Shown: positions 18,238-28,009, counted from the first letter of the stretch. The stretch is 64,000 bases of DNA from Parvularcula bermudensis HTCC2503 (GCF_000152825.2 NC_014414.1:2706501-2770500); one strand, 5' to 3'. Notes: generated by a model not told the origin, from the letters alone. Made by a program: numbers and translations.

Positions 18238-20109
18238 ATGGGATGGCGGAGCTTTGCGGCGAGCGGCGGGGCCGTGCTCCTCGGCATGGTCTGTCACGCC
18301 GAGACGACACCGCCCCCTTCAGACCCTCGCTTCCCCTCCCTCGCCGACGTCATGCAAGGATATACGCCCCTCAACCGCGTTGAGGAGAGGACGGCGGGGG
18401 TGGCCCCCCGCCCCTATGAAGATTTGCTGCCACTGATCCCCCCGGCCCGTAATACCGGATCGGCCTGGCGCCTCTACAAGACGCAGTGGGACGCCGATGA
18501 CGAGCGCGGCTACGAAGCCTTTATCCAGGCAATCGGCCGATCTGGCTGCATCTCGATCGATGATTGCTTGCGCTCCCCCGCAAACCCCTATCGCGACGCC
18601 AATGACGACACGCTTTGGCTCGGCGATTGTACCGACATGGTCTATGTTTTGCGCGGATATTACGCCTGGAAGAATGGCCTCCCCTTCGCCTTTCAGGATG
18701 GATATGCCATCAGGCGCGGTGACGGGGCCGGTCATGATCCGCGCTACTCCGCCTATGGCAATCAGGTGACGAGCCGTCGCGTCGTCACCCAGCGGGCGGG
18801 CAGCGGGCCGGTGAACGGCCAGCGCCTCCTCACCTCACTCTACGGCATCGTTTCCACCGCCATGTTCCGTGTCCATCCAGAGGATGACGGGCCGGTGGCG
18901 GCGGACTTTTATCCATTGGAAATCACGCGCACGGCCATCCGACCCGGCACCATCGCCTACGATATTTATGGGCATGTCTCGATTGTCTATGAGGTCGATC
19001 CGACCGGTCAGATCCTGCTGATCTCCTCCCATCCCGACTATACCGTGACGCGGGAGCCCTTCGGACCGCATGTCGTACGGTCCCACCCCAATCTCGGCGC
19101 GGGGCTGAAGGCATGGCGGCCGATCAAGCTCGTCGGGGCGACGCGTACATCGTCGGGTACCTATCTCGGTGGGCAGCTCGAAAGCGCCCGAAATGACGAG
19201 CTGGGCGATTTCTCGATGGAGCAATATTACGGCACCCACCCGGACGAAACCGGCAATTGGCGGGAGGCCCGCTATGCCGTCGGCGAGCGTTTCCTGCCCT
19301 ATTATGAGTTCGTGCGAGAGCGTCTGCGGGACCCGGACGTCCCCTATGACCCGGTCGCCCATCTGCGCAGCGCCACCCGTGCCCTTTGCGATGCGTTCAA
19401 GGCACGGCGGGTGGCGGTCAATCTGGCGGTCTATGCCGGCATGCCGCACCAGCCACATCCTGATCGCCTGCCGCCGAATATTTATGGCACCTACGGCGAT
19501 TGGGAACGCTATGCGACCCCCTCCCGCGATGCTCGGCTGAAGACCCAGGCCGTGGAGCTGCGAGGCCTTGTCACCGGTCTCATGGAAAAAGCCGCAGCGG
19601 ACCCCCCCCTCGCCACAGCCCTCTTCGATGCCTATCGCAGTGAGGCCGATCGCTGCCCCCTTGGCTATAAGCGCAGCGATCGCCAGCGTGTGCGGTTCGA
19701 TCTCGATGAGGCGGTGGCGCGCCTGTTCGACATGTCCTTCGACCCGTTTCATTGTCCCGAACGACGCTGGGGAGCGAAGGGGGACGAGCTGGCCGCCTGC
19801 ACCGACGGTCCCGATAAGGATCGTTGGTACGCGGCGCAGAGATGGCTCCGCAATGATCCTGACCGACGCTACGACCTCAATATGGCCTTTACCGCAGATG
19901 CCCTTGCCTCCCCCGCCGAGGCCGCGCCATCGGGGGGAGGGCTTGGTCGCGCAACGCCGCCCCAGGTGGCGGTCAGACCCCTTTTGGAGGCGGCGGTCAC
20001 AGACCATCTCAAGGTAAATGTTCCCCCCTCGACTGCCGAGACCGCCAATGACGAGGCCCTCCGCCCTCCCTTTCCCCTCGATGGGCGACCGACGGTCCAC
20101 GCCCCCTAA
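18238..20109 (+). CDS. large exported protein of unknown function, papain/NlpC-like core suspected
   Basis: About 623 residues starting at the ATG 6 bases after a GGGGG run, with a signal-like N-terminus (WRSFAASGGAVLLGMVCHAE). Around residues 120-150 is LGDCTDMVYVLRGYYAWKNG, a Cys at the head of a helix, and about 110 residues later RPGTIAYDIYGHVSIVYEV, a strand-turn with His, followed by ILLISSHPD. Cys-helix then His-strand is the order seen in NlpC/P60- and CHAP-like hydrolases, hence the suspicion; sequence identity to those families is not obvious. Cysteines in the C-terminal half (HCPERRWGAKGDELAACTDG) may form disulphides. Neighbours are a lipoprotein and a penicillin-binding-like hydrolase, consistent with a cell-envelope job. 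Confidence 0.55.
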   Translation: MGWRSFAASGGAVLLGMVCHAETTPPPSDPRFPSLADVMQGYTPLNRVEERTAGVAPRPYEDLLPLIPPARNTGSAWRLYKTQWDADDERGYEAFIQAIGRSGCISIDDCLRSPANPYRDANDDTLWLGDCTDMVYVLRGYYAWKNGLPFAFQDGYAIRRGDGAGHDPRYSAYGNQVTSRRVVTQRAGSGPVNGQRLLTSLYGIVSTAMFRVHPEDDGPVAADFYPLEITRTAIRPGTIAYDIYGHVSIVYEVDPTGQILLISSHPDYTVTREPFGPHVVRSHPNLGAGLKAWRPIKLVGATRTSSGTYLGGQLESARNDELGDFSMEQYYGTHPDETGNWREARYAVGERFLPYYEFVRERLRDPDVPYDPVAHLRSATRALCDAFKARRVAVNLAVYAGMPHQPHPDRLPPNIYGTYGDWERYATPSRDARLKTQAVELRGLVTGLMEKAAADPPLATALFDAYRSEADRCPLGYKRSDRQRVRFDLDEAVARLFDMSFDPFHCPERRWGAKGDELAACTDGPDKDRWYAAQRWLRNDPDRRYDLNMAFTADALASPAEAAPSGGGLGRATPPQVAVRPLLEAAVTDHLKVNVPPSTAETANDEALRPPFPLDGRPTVHAP

Positions 20110-20180
20110 GGACGCCGCTGCGGGAACTTGTCGGGGGCCCCGCCTTCGTTTCGCCGCGGACCTCCCCTAGGCTCGGCCCC

Positions 20181-21296
20181 ATGCACATTGTCGGCTTCTG
20201 TCTCCTGCTCTTGGCCCTCACAGCGGTCTCGCCTTTTAGCGGCGCAGGGGCGGCGCCGGCAGCGCCGGGGGCGGAGGCGCGCGCCGAACAGGCGATGATC
20301 GAGCTGATCGAGGCGGCGCCCATGCGCGATGTCGCGGTGATCATCGGGTCGCCGGAGGGGCGCCTCTTCAGTTACGAAAAGGGCAAAGCGCGTCTTTCCG
20401 CTCCCTATCGGTCAGCCTCGGCGGCGAAGCTGCTTTCCGCTCTGACCCTCTATCGTCTTGTCGAGGACGGCACGCTGTCCCTGTCCGATTCCCCCCAGCG
20501 TTATCTTCCCTATTGGACGGACGCCCCCAGCGACCCCCGGAGCCAGGTCACCCTCGAACAGCTCCTTTCCTTCACCTCCGGCTTCAACGCGCGGCCCGGC
20601 GCCCGCGGGTGTATCCGGCGCAAGGAGACGACCCTGGCAGCCTGTGCCCGCCGTTTTTACGAGGAGGGACTCTCCACCTCCCCCGGGGAGGCCTTCAGCT
20701 ATGGCCCGGCCCATTTGCAAATCGCCGCCGCCATGGCGGAAGCCGCCACCGGCAAACCCTTTCGGCAATTGTTTCTGGACACCCTGATCCGCCCCCAGGG
20801 GTTGAGCGCCGCAACGGATTTTGTCTCCCCCAGCGGCAGGAACCCGCGCGCCAGTGGCGGCGCGGTCGTGACCGGCGAGGATTATGAGCGCTTGTTGCGC
20901 GCCCTCCTCGCCGGCGATCTCATCGAGGATATCGACCGGTTCATCGCCCCGCGAACCCTCGGGGCCGTTACCGCCTATAGTCCGGCCGCCGGCGCAGCGC
21001 CCGGCTGGGCCTACGCGCTCGGCGCTTGGACGGAATGCGATGCCCCCGCCTTCACCCGCAACTGCGCCGAAGCGGTGACCCTGTCGAGCCCGGGGGCGTT
21101 CGGCTTTGTCCCGTGGATCGATTTCGGCCACGGATATTATGGGCTGATCCTGATGGAGAAACTTATCGTCGGCTTTCGCCCCGCCGCCCTTGCCGCAGTT
21201 GAGCTGGAGCAATCCCTTCAGCCCCTTGCCGAAGATCTTGTTGAATTCCACAAGGACCGGGCTATGCGCCCCGAACGGCATGACGCGCGCGAATGA
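20181..21296 (+). CDS. serine hydrolase, class C beta-lactamase-related
   Basis: A 371-residue exported serine hydrolase. A signal peptide (about 1-26, LLLLALTAVSPFSGAGAA) precedes the beta-lactamase/transpeptidase fold. The SxxK nucleophile motif is SAAKLLSALTLYRLVEDG, followed by YLPYWTD and LEQLLSFTSGF; the second motif is FSYGPAHLQIAAAM (Y-x-P in place of Y-x-N), with ASGGAVVTGEDYERLLRALL typical of esterase EstB/DD-peptidase-like members. The third motif is unclear. Function could be an esterase or a peptidoglycan or D-peptide hydrolase; true beta-lactamase activity is not implied. Confidence 0.8.
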   Translation: MHIVGFCLLLLALTAVSPFSGAGAAPAAPGAEARAEQAMIELIEAAPMRDVAVIIGSPEGRLFSYEKGKARLSAPYRSASAAKLLSALTLYRLVEDGTLSLSDSPQRYLPYWTDAPSDPRSQVTLEQLLSFTSGFNARPGARGCIRRKETTLAACARRFYEEGLSTSPGEAFSYGPAHLQIAAAMAEAATGKPFRQLFLDTLIRPQGLSAATDFVSPSGRNPRASGGAVVTGEDYERLLRALLAGDLIEDIDRFIAPRTLGAVTAYSPAAGAAPGWAYALGAWTECDAPAFTRNCAEAVTLSSPGAFGFVPWIDFGHGYYGLILMEKLIVGFRPAALAAVELEQSLQPLAEDLVEFHKDRAMRPERHDARE

Positions 21297-21354
21297 CGCG
21301 GGGTCCTTTCCCTCCTGGCTGCCGCCGCTATCTATTTCTCAAGAGGATTTATCG

Positions 21355-21561
21355 ATGACCAATGTACTTCTCTACTTTCTCATCCCCCTGGCGGTGCTGG
21401 CGACAACCATCGCCTTGGGCTTTGGGATCTACTCCCTTGCCAAGGGCGGGCACTTCGCCAAGGAACATTCAAACAAGCTCATGCGTTTGCGGGTGATGTT
21501 TCAGGGCATTGCGCTGCTCCTGATGGCGCTTCTCGTTGTGTTGTTGGGCAATCAAGGATAA
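21355..21561 (+). CDS. HIG1-domain twin-transmembrane protein
   Basis: A 68-residue membrane protein with two helices (about 4-28 and 47-64) and the loop NKLMRLRVMFQG, the signature of the HIG_1_N (hypoxia-induced protein) family. In mitochondria relatives associate with cytochrome oxidase; in alphaproteobacteria this gene is regularly found just ahead of the PduO-type adenosyltransferase and etfBA, exactly as here. AGAGGA lies 8 bases before the ATG. The next gene starts 9 bases after the stop. Confidence 0.85.
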   Translation: MTNVLLYFLIPLAVLATTIALGFGIYSLAKGGHFAKEHSNKLMRLRVMFQGIALLLMALLVVLLGNQG

Positions 21562-21570
21562 CCGGCGCCC

Positions 21571-22149
21571 GTGGTGAGATTGACGCGTATCTATACCGGG
21601 ACCGGCGATGACGGCACGACGGGGCTCGTCACAGGCGACCGTGTCGACAAAACTTCACCGCGCATCTGTGCCATGGGCGATGTCGATGAATTGAATGCGG
21701 CCATCGGGGTCGCGCTATCCGTGGTCACCGCCGACGATATTCGCGGCACCCTTCTCGCCATTCAGAACGACCTTTTCGACCTTGGGGCCGATCTTGCCAC
21801 CCCCAAGGACGTGCGGGGCGCCCTGCGCCTGTCCGACACGGGGCCCCAGCGTCTTGAACGGGCCATCGACGCCCTTAACGAGGCGCTCCCGCCCTTGCAA
21901 AGCTTCGTCCTGCCCTCCGGCCCCGGCGGCGCCGGTCACCTGCACCTGGCACGGGCCATTGCCCGCCGGGCGGAACGCCGGGTCATCGCCCTGGCGCGAT
22001 CGGCCGATCTGCCAGAACCGCTCAATCCGATCCTAGCCGTCTACCTCAACCGGCTTTCGGACTATCTGTTTGTGGCGGCGCGAAGCGTCGCGCGAGCCGC
22101 CGGTGGCGAGGTCACATGGGTCCCCGGCCTGAGTGCTGATGAGACGTAA
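21571..22149 (+). CDS. ATP:cob(I)alamin adenosyltransferase, PduO type
   Basis: Transfers adenosyl from ATP to cob(I)alamin, giving coenzyme B12 for enzymes such as methylmalonyl-CoA mutase. The 192-residue product has the N-terminal ATP-binding motif YTGTGDDGTTGL, GDVDELNAAIG, LFDLGADLATP, FVLPSG, HLARAIARRAERRV and LNRLSDYLFVAAR, all diagnostic of PduO/MMAB. The start is one of two tandem GTGs at 21571/21574. A 12-bp stem begins right at its stop codon. Confidence 0.94.
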   Translation: MVRLTRIYTGTGDDGTTGLVTGDRVDKTSPRICAMGDVDELNAAIGVALSVVTADDIRGTLLAIQNDLFDLGADLATPKDVRGALRLSDTGPQRLERAIDALNEALPPLQSFVLPSGPGGAGHLHLARAIARRAERRVIALARSADLPEPLNPILAVYLNRLSDYLFVAARSVARAAGGEVTWVPGLSADET

Positions 22150-22183
22150 GGGCGCGCGTCCTGTAAGAGCGGGACGGCGCCCT
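22149..22183 (+). terminator. strong hairpin after the adenosyltransferase gene
   Basis: AGGGCGC (22149-22155) pairs with GCGCCCT (22177-22183), and with a single-base bulge the stem continues CGTCC/GGACG, giving a 12-bp GC-rich stem. No T-run follows, so it may be a Rho-dependent or processing stem-loop rather than a canonical intrinsic terminator. It separates the adenosyltransferase from etfBA. Confidence 0.55.
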
Positions 22184-22218
22184 GTTGACCGGTACGGGCT
22201 TGCCCTCGTACATGCCGG

Positions 22219-22235
22219 TCTAGACATTGACTAGA
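22219..22235. promoter_or_regulatory. TCTAG-N7-CTAGA dyad in the etfBA promoter region
   Basis: TCTAG at 22219-22223 and CTAGA at 22231-22235 make a perfect inverted repeat with a 7-base spacer, 41 bp before the etfB ATG. It overlaps a possible promoter (TTGACT at 22228-22233). It may be an operator. A second dyad, GTAC-GGGC/GCCC-TC-GTAC, lies just upstream at about 22191-22210. Confidence 0.4.
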
Positions 22236-22275
22236 TTGGGCGCCCCCGCGCCCGCGCAACAAGGAGAGACGCCCG

Positions 22276-23025
22276 ATGAAAATTCTCGTCCCAGTGAAGC
22301 GTGTCGTCGACTACAATGTGAAGGTTCGGGTGAAACCCGATCAATCAGGTGTCGATCTCGCCAATGTGAAGATGTCGATGAACCCCTTCGACGAAATCGC
22401 CGTCGAAGAGGCCGTTCGCCTGAAGGAAGCCGGTACCGCAGAGGAAATCGTCGTGATCTCCATCGGTCCTGAGAAAGCCCAGGACCAAATTCGCCAGGCG
22501 CTCGCCATGGGGGCTGATCGCGGCATCCTGGTCACCACCGACAGCGATCTCGAAAGCCTTGCCGTCGCGAAAATCCTCCAAAAGGTTTGCGACGAAGAGA
22601 AGCCTGAAATTGTCATGATGGGCAAACAGGCAATCGATGACGACCGCAGTCAGACCGGCCAAATGCTGGCGGCTCTGATGGGGTGGTCCCAGGGGACCTT
22701 CGCGTCGGAAGTGAAAAAGGACGGCGACAAGCTGCATGTGACGCGCGAGATCGATGGCGGTCTTCAGACCATCGCCCTCTCCCTCCCGGCGATCGTGACG
22801 GCGGATTTGCGCCTGAACGAGCCGCGTTATGCGTCGCTTCCCAATATCATGAAGGCCAAAAAGAAACCGCTCGACAAGAAATCCGTCGAGGATTTTGGCG
22901 TCGATACCGCGCCCCGCCTCGAAGTTCTGAAAGTGACGGAGCCACCGAAGCGCGAGGCCGGCATCATTGTTGAGAGCGTCGATCAATTGGTCGACAAGCT
23001 GAAAAACGAAGCGGGCGTCATTTAA
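22276..23025 (+). CDS. etfB: electron transfer flavoprotein beta subunit
   Basis: A 249-residue subunit of the FAD/AMP-containing ETF heterodimer that carries electrons from acyl-CoA and other dehydrogenases to ETF:ubiquinone oxidoreductase. Family sequence includes [62 protein letters not shown] and [23 protein letters not shown], the recognition-loop region. It is followed 41 bp later by etfA and has an AAGGAGAG ribosome site. The 3-hydroxybutyryl-CoA dehydrogenase gene that often follows etfA in this class is missing. Confidence 0.97.
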   Translation: MKILVPVKRVVDYNVKVRVKPDQSGVDLANVKMSMNPFDEIAVEEAVRLKEAGTAEEIVVISIGPEKAQDQIRQALAMGADRGILVTTDSDLESLAVAKILQKVCDEEKPEIVMMGKQAIDDDRSQTGQMLAALMGWSQGTFASEVKKDGDKLHVTREIDGGLQTIALSLPAIVTADLRLNEPRYASLPNIMKAKKKPLDKKSVEDFGVDTAPRLEVLKVTEPPKREAGIIVESVDQLVDKLKNEAGVI

Positions 23026-23066
23026 CCGGCTGCCGACAACAGCAAACGAGAGGAAGGATAAAGATT

Positions 23067-23996
23067 ATGGCTATTCTTGTCGTCGCCGACCATTCCAATG
23101 ACAGTTTGAGCGACTCCACCAGCAAGACTGTTACCGCCGCAACCAAGATGGGCGGGGATATCGACATCCTCGTTGCGGGGGAAAATGCCGGACCCGCCGC
23201 CGAAGCCGCCGCGAAGATTTCCGGTGTGCGCAAAGTGCTCCATGCCGACAATGCGGCCTACGCCAAACAATTGGCCGAGCCGATGGCTGAACTGATCGCC
23301 AAGGCCGCCGAGGGCTATGACGCGATCCTGGCGCCCGCAGGCACCAGTGGGCGGAATTTCATGCCTCGGGTCGCCGCGAAGCTCGACGTCATGCAGATCT
23401 CCGCCATTACGGGTGTGGAGAGCGCCGACACCTTCCTCCGTCCGATCTATGCCGGTAACGCCATATCGACCGTCAAATCGAGCGATAAAGTGAAGGTCAT
23501 CACTGTTCAAGCCACAGCGTTTGAAGCGCCGGCCATGGACGGGTCAGCCAGTGTCGAGACCATCGACGCGGCGGATCTACCTTCTCTGTCCGAATTCGTC
23601 GGTGAGGAATTGTCGCAATCCGACCGTCCCGACCTCCAAGGCGCCAAAATCGTGGTTTCCGGCGGTCGTGCGCTCGCGTCCTCCGAAAACTTCGAGAAAT
23701 ATATCTATCCGCTTGCGGACAAGCTGAACGCGGCGGTCGGTGCGTCGCGCGCCGCGGTCGACGCGGGATATATGTCGAACGATTATCAGGTCGGTCAGAC
23801 GGGTAAGGTCGTCGCTCCCGAGCTGTATATCGCTATCGGCATTTCCGGTGCGATCCAGCACCTCGCGGGGATGAAGGATTCCAAGATCATCGTCGCGATC
23901 AACAAGGACGAAGAGGCGCCGATTTTCCAGGTTGCCGATTATGGCCTGGTCGCGGATCTGTTCGAGGCCGTACCCGCGCTGCAAGAGAAAGTCTGA
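23067..23996 (+). CDS. etfA: electron transfer flavoprotein alpha subunit
   Basis: A 309-residue FAD-binding subunit of ETF. The C-terminal FAD domain shows [32 protein letters not shown]-like sequence ([34 protein letters not shown]), [31 protein letters not shown] and [16 protein letters not shown], all conserved. The gene is followed by an intrinsic terminator at 24018. Confidence 0.97.
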   Translation: MAILVVADHSNDSLSDSTSKTVTAATKMGGDIDILVAGENAGPAAEAAAKISGVRKVLHADNAAYAKQLAEPMAELIAKAAEGYDAILAPAGTSGRNFMPRVAAKLDVMQISAITGVESADTFLRPIYAGNAISTVKSSDKVKVITVQATAFEAPAMDGSASVETIDAADLPSLSEFVGEELSQSDRPDLQGAKIVVSGGRALASSENFEKYIYPLADKLNAAVGASRAAVDAGYMSNDYQVGQTGKVVAPELYIAIGISGAIQHLAGMKDSKIIVAINKDEEAPIFQVADYGLVADLFEAVPALQEKV

Positions 23997-24017
23997 TCAT
24001 TCTTGATCGGCATGAAG

Positions 24018-24051
24018 AGGAGCTGGTCTGACGGGCCTGCTCCTTTTTTTT
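24018..24051 (+). terminator. intrinsic terminator of etfBA
   Basis: AGGAGC at 24018-24023 pairs with GCTCCT at 24039-24044, and two further G-C pairs after one mismatch extend the stem; it is followed by a run of eight T. It lies 22 bp after the etfA stop. Confidence 0.9.
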
Positions 24052-24108
24052 CGCCATGATGCGACAGGAGGGCGGCGCGTGGTCCTGCCTGTGCCCGTGC
24101 GCTGTGCC

Positions 24109-24206
24109 ATTCCAAGTGAAATAGGCGCCGGGTCGGATCAAGAATATGCGATTAAAACAAAGGCCTAGAGACGCTTTGCGCCCTCAAGTGACCTGACCGC
24201 TCTAGG
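24109..24206 (+). repeat. dispersed intergenic repeat, copy E
   Basis: About 98 bp, diverged. It keeps ATTCCAAGTGAAATAGGCGC, a GCGATTAAAACAAAGGCCTA segment and a terminal GACCTGACCGCTCTAGG. The terminal CTAG at 24202-24205 contains the stop codon of the convergent CinA-like gene. The four other copies are at 8492, 36195, 40766 and 54546. Confidence 0.65.
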
Positions 24207-24999
24207 AAGCCGCCTGGCGAGCGACATATCCTTCGACCGTGTGGGCCTCAACCCCATTGGCTCTGAACAACCCTTCAACAGCCTCGGCCGCCCTGCGGGC
24301 GACACCGGCATTGAGCGAGCGGCAAACGATCTGCAATTCGCCTCCCTTCCCGGTCGGCCCTGGATAGCTCCCAATACGGAGGCCCTTCATCGCCCTTTCA
24401 AGGGCCACCAACCCTTCGGCCAGGCGGCTCTCAGGTCCGGCGCCGATGACGGAGAAAACCGTCATCCTCGGCCCCCTTTTGAGCTCGACATCGATCGCTT
24501 CCAACATGGCATTGAAGATGGCCGGCACACCGGCAAGGACATAAACCGTCCCCACACGGACGCCCGGCGCCCCCGATACGCTATTAGGGATAAGCGCTGC
24601 GCCCTCCGGCACGCGCGCCATGCGCCGACGCGCATCGGTCACCGCCTCACCCTTCTCCGCGTAAAAGTCAGAGAGGATCTGGAGGGCCTCCTCGCTTTCG
24701 CTCACCGGCAGGTCGAAGGCCGCGCCTATGGCATCGATGGTGATGTCATCGTGGGTCGGACCGATCCCGCCGCTGGTAAAGACGAGATCCGCCTTCTCCC
24801 GCAGGTCATTCACGGACTGAACGATCTGATCGTGATCATCACGAACGATCCGTACCTCAACAAGATCGATACCTCGCTGATCGAGCCAGCCCGCAAGATG
24901 ATGGGCGTTCGCATCGCGGGTTCGCCCATTGAGAAGCTCTTCGCCGATGGCGAGCATCGCCGCGGTCGGCCTGAGGGAGGGCGCCTCGTCCATGCTCAC
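24202..24999 (-). CDS. CinA N-terminal / molybdopterin-binding (MoCF) domain protein
   Basis: A 265-residue protein of the competence/damage-inducible protein A family, consisting only of the MoCF-like domain: AMLAIGEELLNGRTRDANAH, VFTSGGIGPTHDDIT (the pyrophosphatase-like nucleotide loop), PNSVSGAPG and VYVLAGVPAIFNAML. The C-terminal nicotinamide-nucleotide amidase domain of full-length CinA is absent. Full-length CinA members hydrolyse ADP-ribose or deamidate NMN. It begins 9 bases after the nuoD stop, so it is the last gene of the nuo transcript. The TAG stop is contributed by a dispersed repeat. Confidence 0.85.
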   Translation of the reverse strand: MSMDEAPSLRPTAAMLAIGEELLNGRTRDANAHHLAGWLDQRGIDLVEVRIVRDDHDQIVQSVNDLREKADLVFTSGGIGPTHDDITIDAIGAAFDLPVSESEEALQILSDFYAEKGEAVTDARRRMARVPEGAALIPNSVSGAPGVRVGTVYVLAGVPAIFNAMLEAIDVELKRGPRMTVFSVIGAGPESRLAEGLVALERAMKGLRIGSYPGPTGKGGELQIVCRSLNAGVARRAAEAVEGLFRANGVEAHTVEGYVARQAAS

Positions 25000-25008
25000 T
25001 TCTCCCGC

Positions 25009-26229
25009 TTAACGGTCGACTTCGCCGAAGACGATATCAAGGGTGCCGATAATAGCCGATACGTCGGCGAGCATATGGCCGCGATTCATCCAATCCATGG
25101 CCTGAAGATGAGCATATCCAGGCGCTCTGATCTTGCAGCGATAAGGTTTGTTCGTTCCCTGAGAAACCAAATAAACCCCAAACTCCCCCTTCGGCGCCTC
25201 GACAGCGGCATAGGCCTCGCCGGCAGGAACTTTTGGCCCCTCAGTATAGAGTTTAAAATGATTGATGAGCGCTTCCATCGACGTTTTCATCTCGCCGCGC
25301 CGAGGGGGGCCAATTCGCGGATCCTCGGTCATGATCGGGCCAGGCTCTATCAGGGCAAGGCACTGTTTCATGATCTTGAGGGATTGCTTCATCTCCTCGA
25401 TCCGCACGAGGTAGCGATCGTAGCAATCCCCGTTCTTCCCAATGGCAATATCGAAATCGAGTTCATCATAGATTTCGTAGGGCTGGGATTTGCGCAGATC
25501 CCACGGCACCCCCGACCCGCGCAACATGACGCCGGAAAAGCCCCAAGCGAAGGCTTCCTCTCGACTGACGACGCCGATATCCACGTTCCGCTGCTTGAAG
25601 ATTCGATTGTCCGTAATCAGACCTTCAATGTCGTCGAGCACTTGGGGGAAGGTCTCACACCATTCACCGATATCGTCGAGAAGGTCTTGGGGCAGATCCT
25701 GATGTACGCCGCCAACACGGAAATAGGCCGCATGCAAACGAGCACCGCAAGCCCGTTCGTAGAAGACCATCAGCTTTTCCCGCTCCTCAAAGCCCCAGAG
25801 GGGTGGGGTCAGCGCCCCGACATCCATGGCTTGGGTCGTAATATTAAGGAGGTGGGAAAGCTGTCGACCGATTTCGCAGTAGAGCGTTCGAATAATTTTC
25901 GCTCGACGAGGGACATCGAGTTCGAGCAATTTCTCCGCCGCCAGAACGAAGGCGTGTTCCTGATTCATCGGCGCGACATAGTCGAGACGATCGAAATAAG
26001 GGATCGCCTGGAGATAGGTCTTGTATTCGATTAACTTCTCCGTACCGCGATGGAGCAAGCCGATATGCGGATCGACGCGCTCAACGATCTCGCCATCGAG
26101 CTCAAGGACGAGACGAAGCACACCGTGCGCGGCCGGGTGCTGCGGCCCGAAATTAATCGTAAACGGACGGTCGGAAGATGCATCCGAGGCGGAATCCTCA
26201 ACCACGACGGTGCGGGTACCATCAGCCAT
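25009..26229 (-). CDS. nuoD: NADH-quinone oxidoreductase subunit D
   Basis: A 406-residue peripheral-arm subunit of complex I that shapes the quinone-binding site with NuoB. Conserved stretches are [79 protein letters not shown] and the end [35 protein letters not shown]. The N-terminus carries a short non-conserved leader. It is preceded by a GFA-family gene 3 bases upstream and followed by a CinA-like gene rather than nuoE. Confidence 0.97.
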   Translation of the reverse strand: MADGTRTVVVEDSASDASSDRPFTINFGPQHPAAHGVLRLVLELDGEIVERVDPHIGLLHRGTEKLIEYKTYLQAIPYFDRLDYVAPMNQEHAFVLAAEKLLELDVPRRAKIIRTLYCEIGRQLSHLLNITTQAMDVGALTPPLWGFEEREKLMVFYERACGARLHAAYFRVGGVHQDLPQDLLDDIGEWCETFPQVLDDIEGLITDNRIFKQRNVDIGVVSREEAFAWGFSGVMLRGSGVPWDLRKSQPYEIYDELDFDIAIGKNGDCYDRYLVRIEEMKQSLKIMKQCLALIEPGPIMTEDPRIGPPRRGEMKTSMEALINHFKLYTEGPKVPAGEAYAAVEAPKGEFGVYLVSQGTNKPYRCKIRAPGYAHLQAMDWMNRGHMLADVSAIIGTLDIVFGEVDR

Positions 26230-26232
26230 TTA

Positions 26233-26652
26233 TCAACTCTTTCCTTCCGAGAATGCCTTCATGACATCCGCTTCAGTCATCATCTTGTGCTTGCCGGCAA
26301 AGGCGTAATAGGTGGGCTTGCTGTCGACGAAGATTTCCGTCGTGAACGTCATATCGGAAACATCATCGAAGGCCCCGGCGTGAACGGATGTCATGGACTT
26401 GTCCCGAAGTCGCCAGAAAAGCGAGCTGCCACATGTCTTGCAAAAGCCGCGCTCGCCCCAGTCGGAGGATTGATACCAACCGACAGCCGCCTCCTCCTCG
26501 ATCTGAAGGGAGCCGCCGCACATCACGGCCATGACCGGCCCGCCGGCCGTCTTGCGGCACATGCCGCAATGGCACGCATCGATCTCGTTCTTTTCCGGCT
26601 CAGCCGTGAACCTGACAGCGCCGCAGAGGCAACTTCCGGTCTTCTTTGCCAT
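26233..26652 (-). CDS. GFA family zinc protein (glutathione-dependent formaldehyde-activating-like)
   Basis: A 139-residue protein of the GFA/CENP-V fold. Zinc ligands are evident in GSCLCGAVRF, DACHCGMCRKTAGG and FCKTCGSSLFW. Family members bind glutathione adducts or act as carbon-sulphur lyases; most have no known substrate. It is located between nuoC and nuoD with gaps of 3 bases on both sides, so it must be co-translated with complex I genes. A role in complex I is an inference from position alone. Confidence 0.88.
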   Translation of the reverse strand: MAKKTGSCLCGAVRFTAEPEKNEIDACHCGMCRKTAGGPVMAVMCGGSLQIEEEAAVGWYQSSDWGERGFCKTCGSSLFWRLRDKSMTSVHAGAFDDVSDMTFTTEIFVDSKPTYYAFAGKHKMMTEADVMKAFSEGKS

Positions 26653-26655
26653 AGG

Positions 26656-27282
26656 TCAGTCCGCCTTTTCATCGCCTGGGAGCACATAGTCGCTTCCGCG
26701 CCAGGGGCTGAGCGTATCGAAATTCCTGAACTCTTGCGCGAGTTCCACAGGCTCATACACGACGCGAGACTGTTCGTCGTCCCACCTAACCTCCGTGAAC
26801 CCCGTCAGCGGAAAGTCCTTTCGCAAGGGATATCCTTCGAAGCCATAATCAGTCAGGATACGGCGCAAATCGGGGTGTCCGTCGAACACGATGCCATACA
26901 TATCGAAGGCTTCGCGCTCATACCAATCCGCATTAGGAAAGATTGACCGAACACTCGGACAGCTATCGCTTTGACCAACCGGCACCTTAATCCTGATGCG
27001 GGTGTTATTGTGCAGTGACAAAAGGTGATAGACGACCTCGAACCGCTTGCGTCTTTCCGGGTAATCGACGCCGCACAAATCGATCAACTGGACAAACCGG
27101 CAAATCGGATCGTCGCGAAGAAATTTCAACGTATCGACGATTTTGCCGGCGGCGACGGTCACGGAGAGCTCGCCAAAGGCCACCTCCTGCGCGATGATCG
27201 CCTCTCCGCCCCAGGCGGCAATGTGGTCTTTCAGTTCAATCAGGTCGTCCATGCTCATGTCCTGCATCCCCTGGTCCTGCAT
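26656..27282 (-). CDS. nuoC: NADH-quinone oxidoreductase subunit C
   Basis: A 208-residue 30-kDa subunit of the complex I peripheral arm. Diagnostic sequence: [90 protein letters not shown], then [17 protein letters not shown]. The N-terminus has several nearby ATGs ([13 protein letters not shown]), so the start could be 3-10 codons later. Separate from NuoD, not fused. Confidence 0.96.
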   Translation of the reverse strand: MQDQGMQDMSMDDLIELKDHIAAWGGEAIIAQEVAFGELSVTVAAGKIVDTLKFLRDDPICRFVQLIDLCGVDYPERRKRFEVVYHLLSLHNNTRIRIKVPVGQSDSCPSVRSIFPNADWYEREAFDMYGIVFDGHPDLRRILTDYGFEGYPLRKDFPLTGFTEVRWDDEQSRVVYEPVELAQEFRNFDTLSPWRGSDYVLPGDEKAD

Positions 27283-27328
27283 CCCCTGAAGCGTCGCCGT
27301 CCGGTGCGGCGTCGGCGCGAAGGGAGCG

Positions 27329-28009
27329 TCACCGCCGAATGGTGCCTTCCCGCCGCATCTTCTTTTGCAATTGCAGGAGCCCGTAGATCAGCGCCTCGGC
27401 GGTCGGTGGGCAGCCCGGAACATAGATGTCCACTGGAACGATACGGTCACAGCCGCGCACCACCGAATAGCTGTAATGATAGTACCCGCCGCCATTCGCG
27501 CAGGACCCCATTGAGACAACGTACCGGGGCGCCGGCATCTGGTCGTAAACCTTGCGGAGAGCGGGCGCCATCTTGTTGGTCAGCGTCCCAGCGACAATCA
27601 TCAGATCGGACTGGCGGGGGCTGGCGCGGGGGGCCATGCCGAACCGCTCCATATCGTAGCGGGGCATCGAGGCTTGCATCATTTCGACCGCGCAGCAGGC
27701 GAGGCCGAAGGTCATCCACATGAGCGACCCTGTGCGCGCCCAGTTGATGACCGCATCCGCTGGAGCCGTGATAAACCCCTGATCGGCCAGTTCACGATTG
27801 AGACTGGTGAAGAAAGGATCCTCGTCATCGGGGTGATAGCCCTCGACCCGTGACCTGGCCGCCGTACCATAGGGCAGATTGGCGGGGGAAATGACGCTCG
27901 GCATCTGACCGGCCGGCGCGACATCCGCGATCGGTGCCCCCGTAACAGTGGTCTCCTCGGGCGCGACGATCGGCGCCCCTTCCTTCGTGTCGGAGTCCTT
28001 TAGCGCCAT
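27329..28009 (-). CDS. nuoB: NADH-quinone oxidoreductase subunit B
   Basis: A 226-residue subunit that carries the terminal [4Fe-4S] cluster N2. Cluster ligands are the CC pair in [11 protein letters not shown], the Cys of [20 protein letters not shown] and the Cys of [14 protein letters not shown]. The enzyme core begins about residue 60; the first ~55 residues (acidic, proline- and alanine-rich) exceed the usual family N-terminus. A start further downstream cannot be excluded, but the ATG used overlaps the nuoA stop by 10 bases, as expected for coupling. Confidence 0.96.
   Translation of the reverse strand: MALKDSDTKEGAPIVAPEETTVTGAPIADVAPAGQMPSVISPANLPYGTAARSRVEGYHPDDEDPFFTSLNRELADQGFITAPADAVINWARTGSLMWMTFGLACCAVEMMQASMPRYDMERFGMAPRASPRQSDLMIVAGTLTNKMAPALRKVYDQMPAPRYVVSMGSCANGGGYYHYSYSVVRGCDRIVPVDIYVPGCPPTAEALIYGLLQLQKKMRREGTIRR

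Noticed and set aside
24241-26034. 597-codon plus-strand frame opposite the CinA-like gene and nuoD
   Set aside because: Antisense to two clear genes with conserved motifs; composition is typical of shadow frames.
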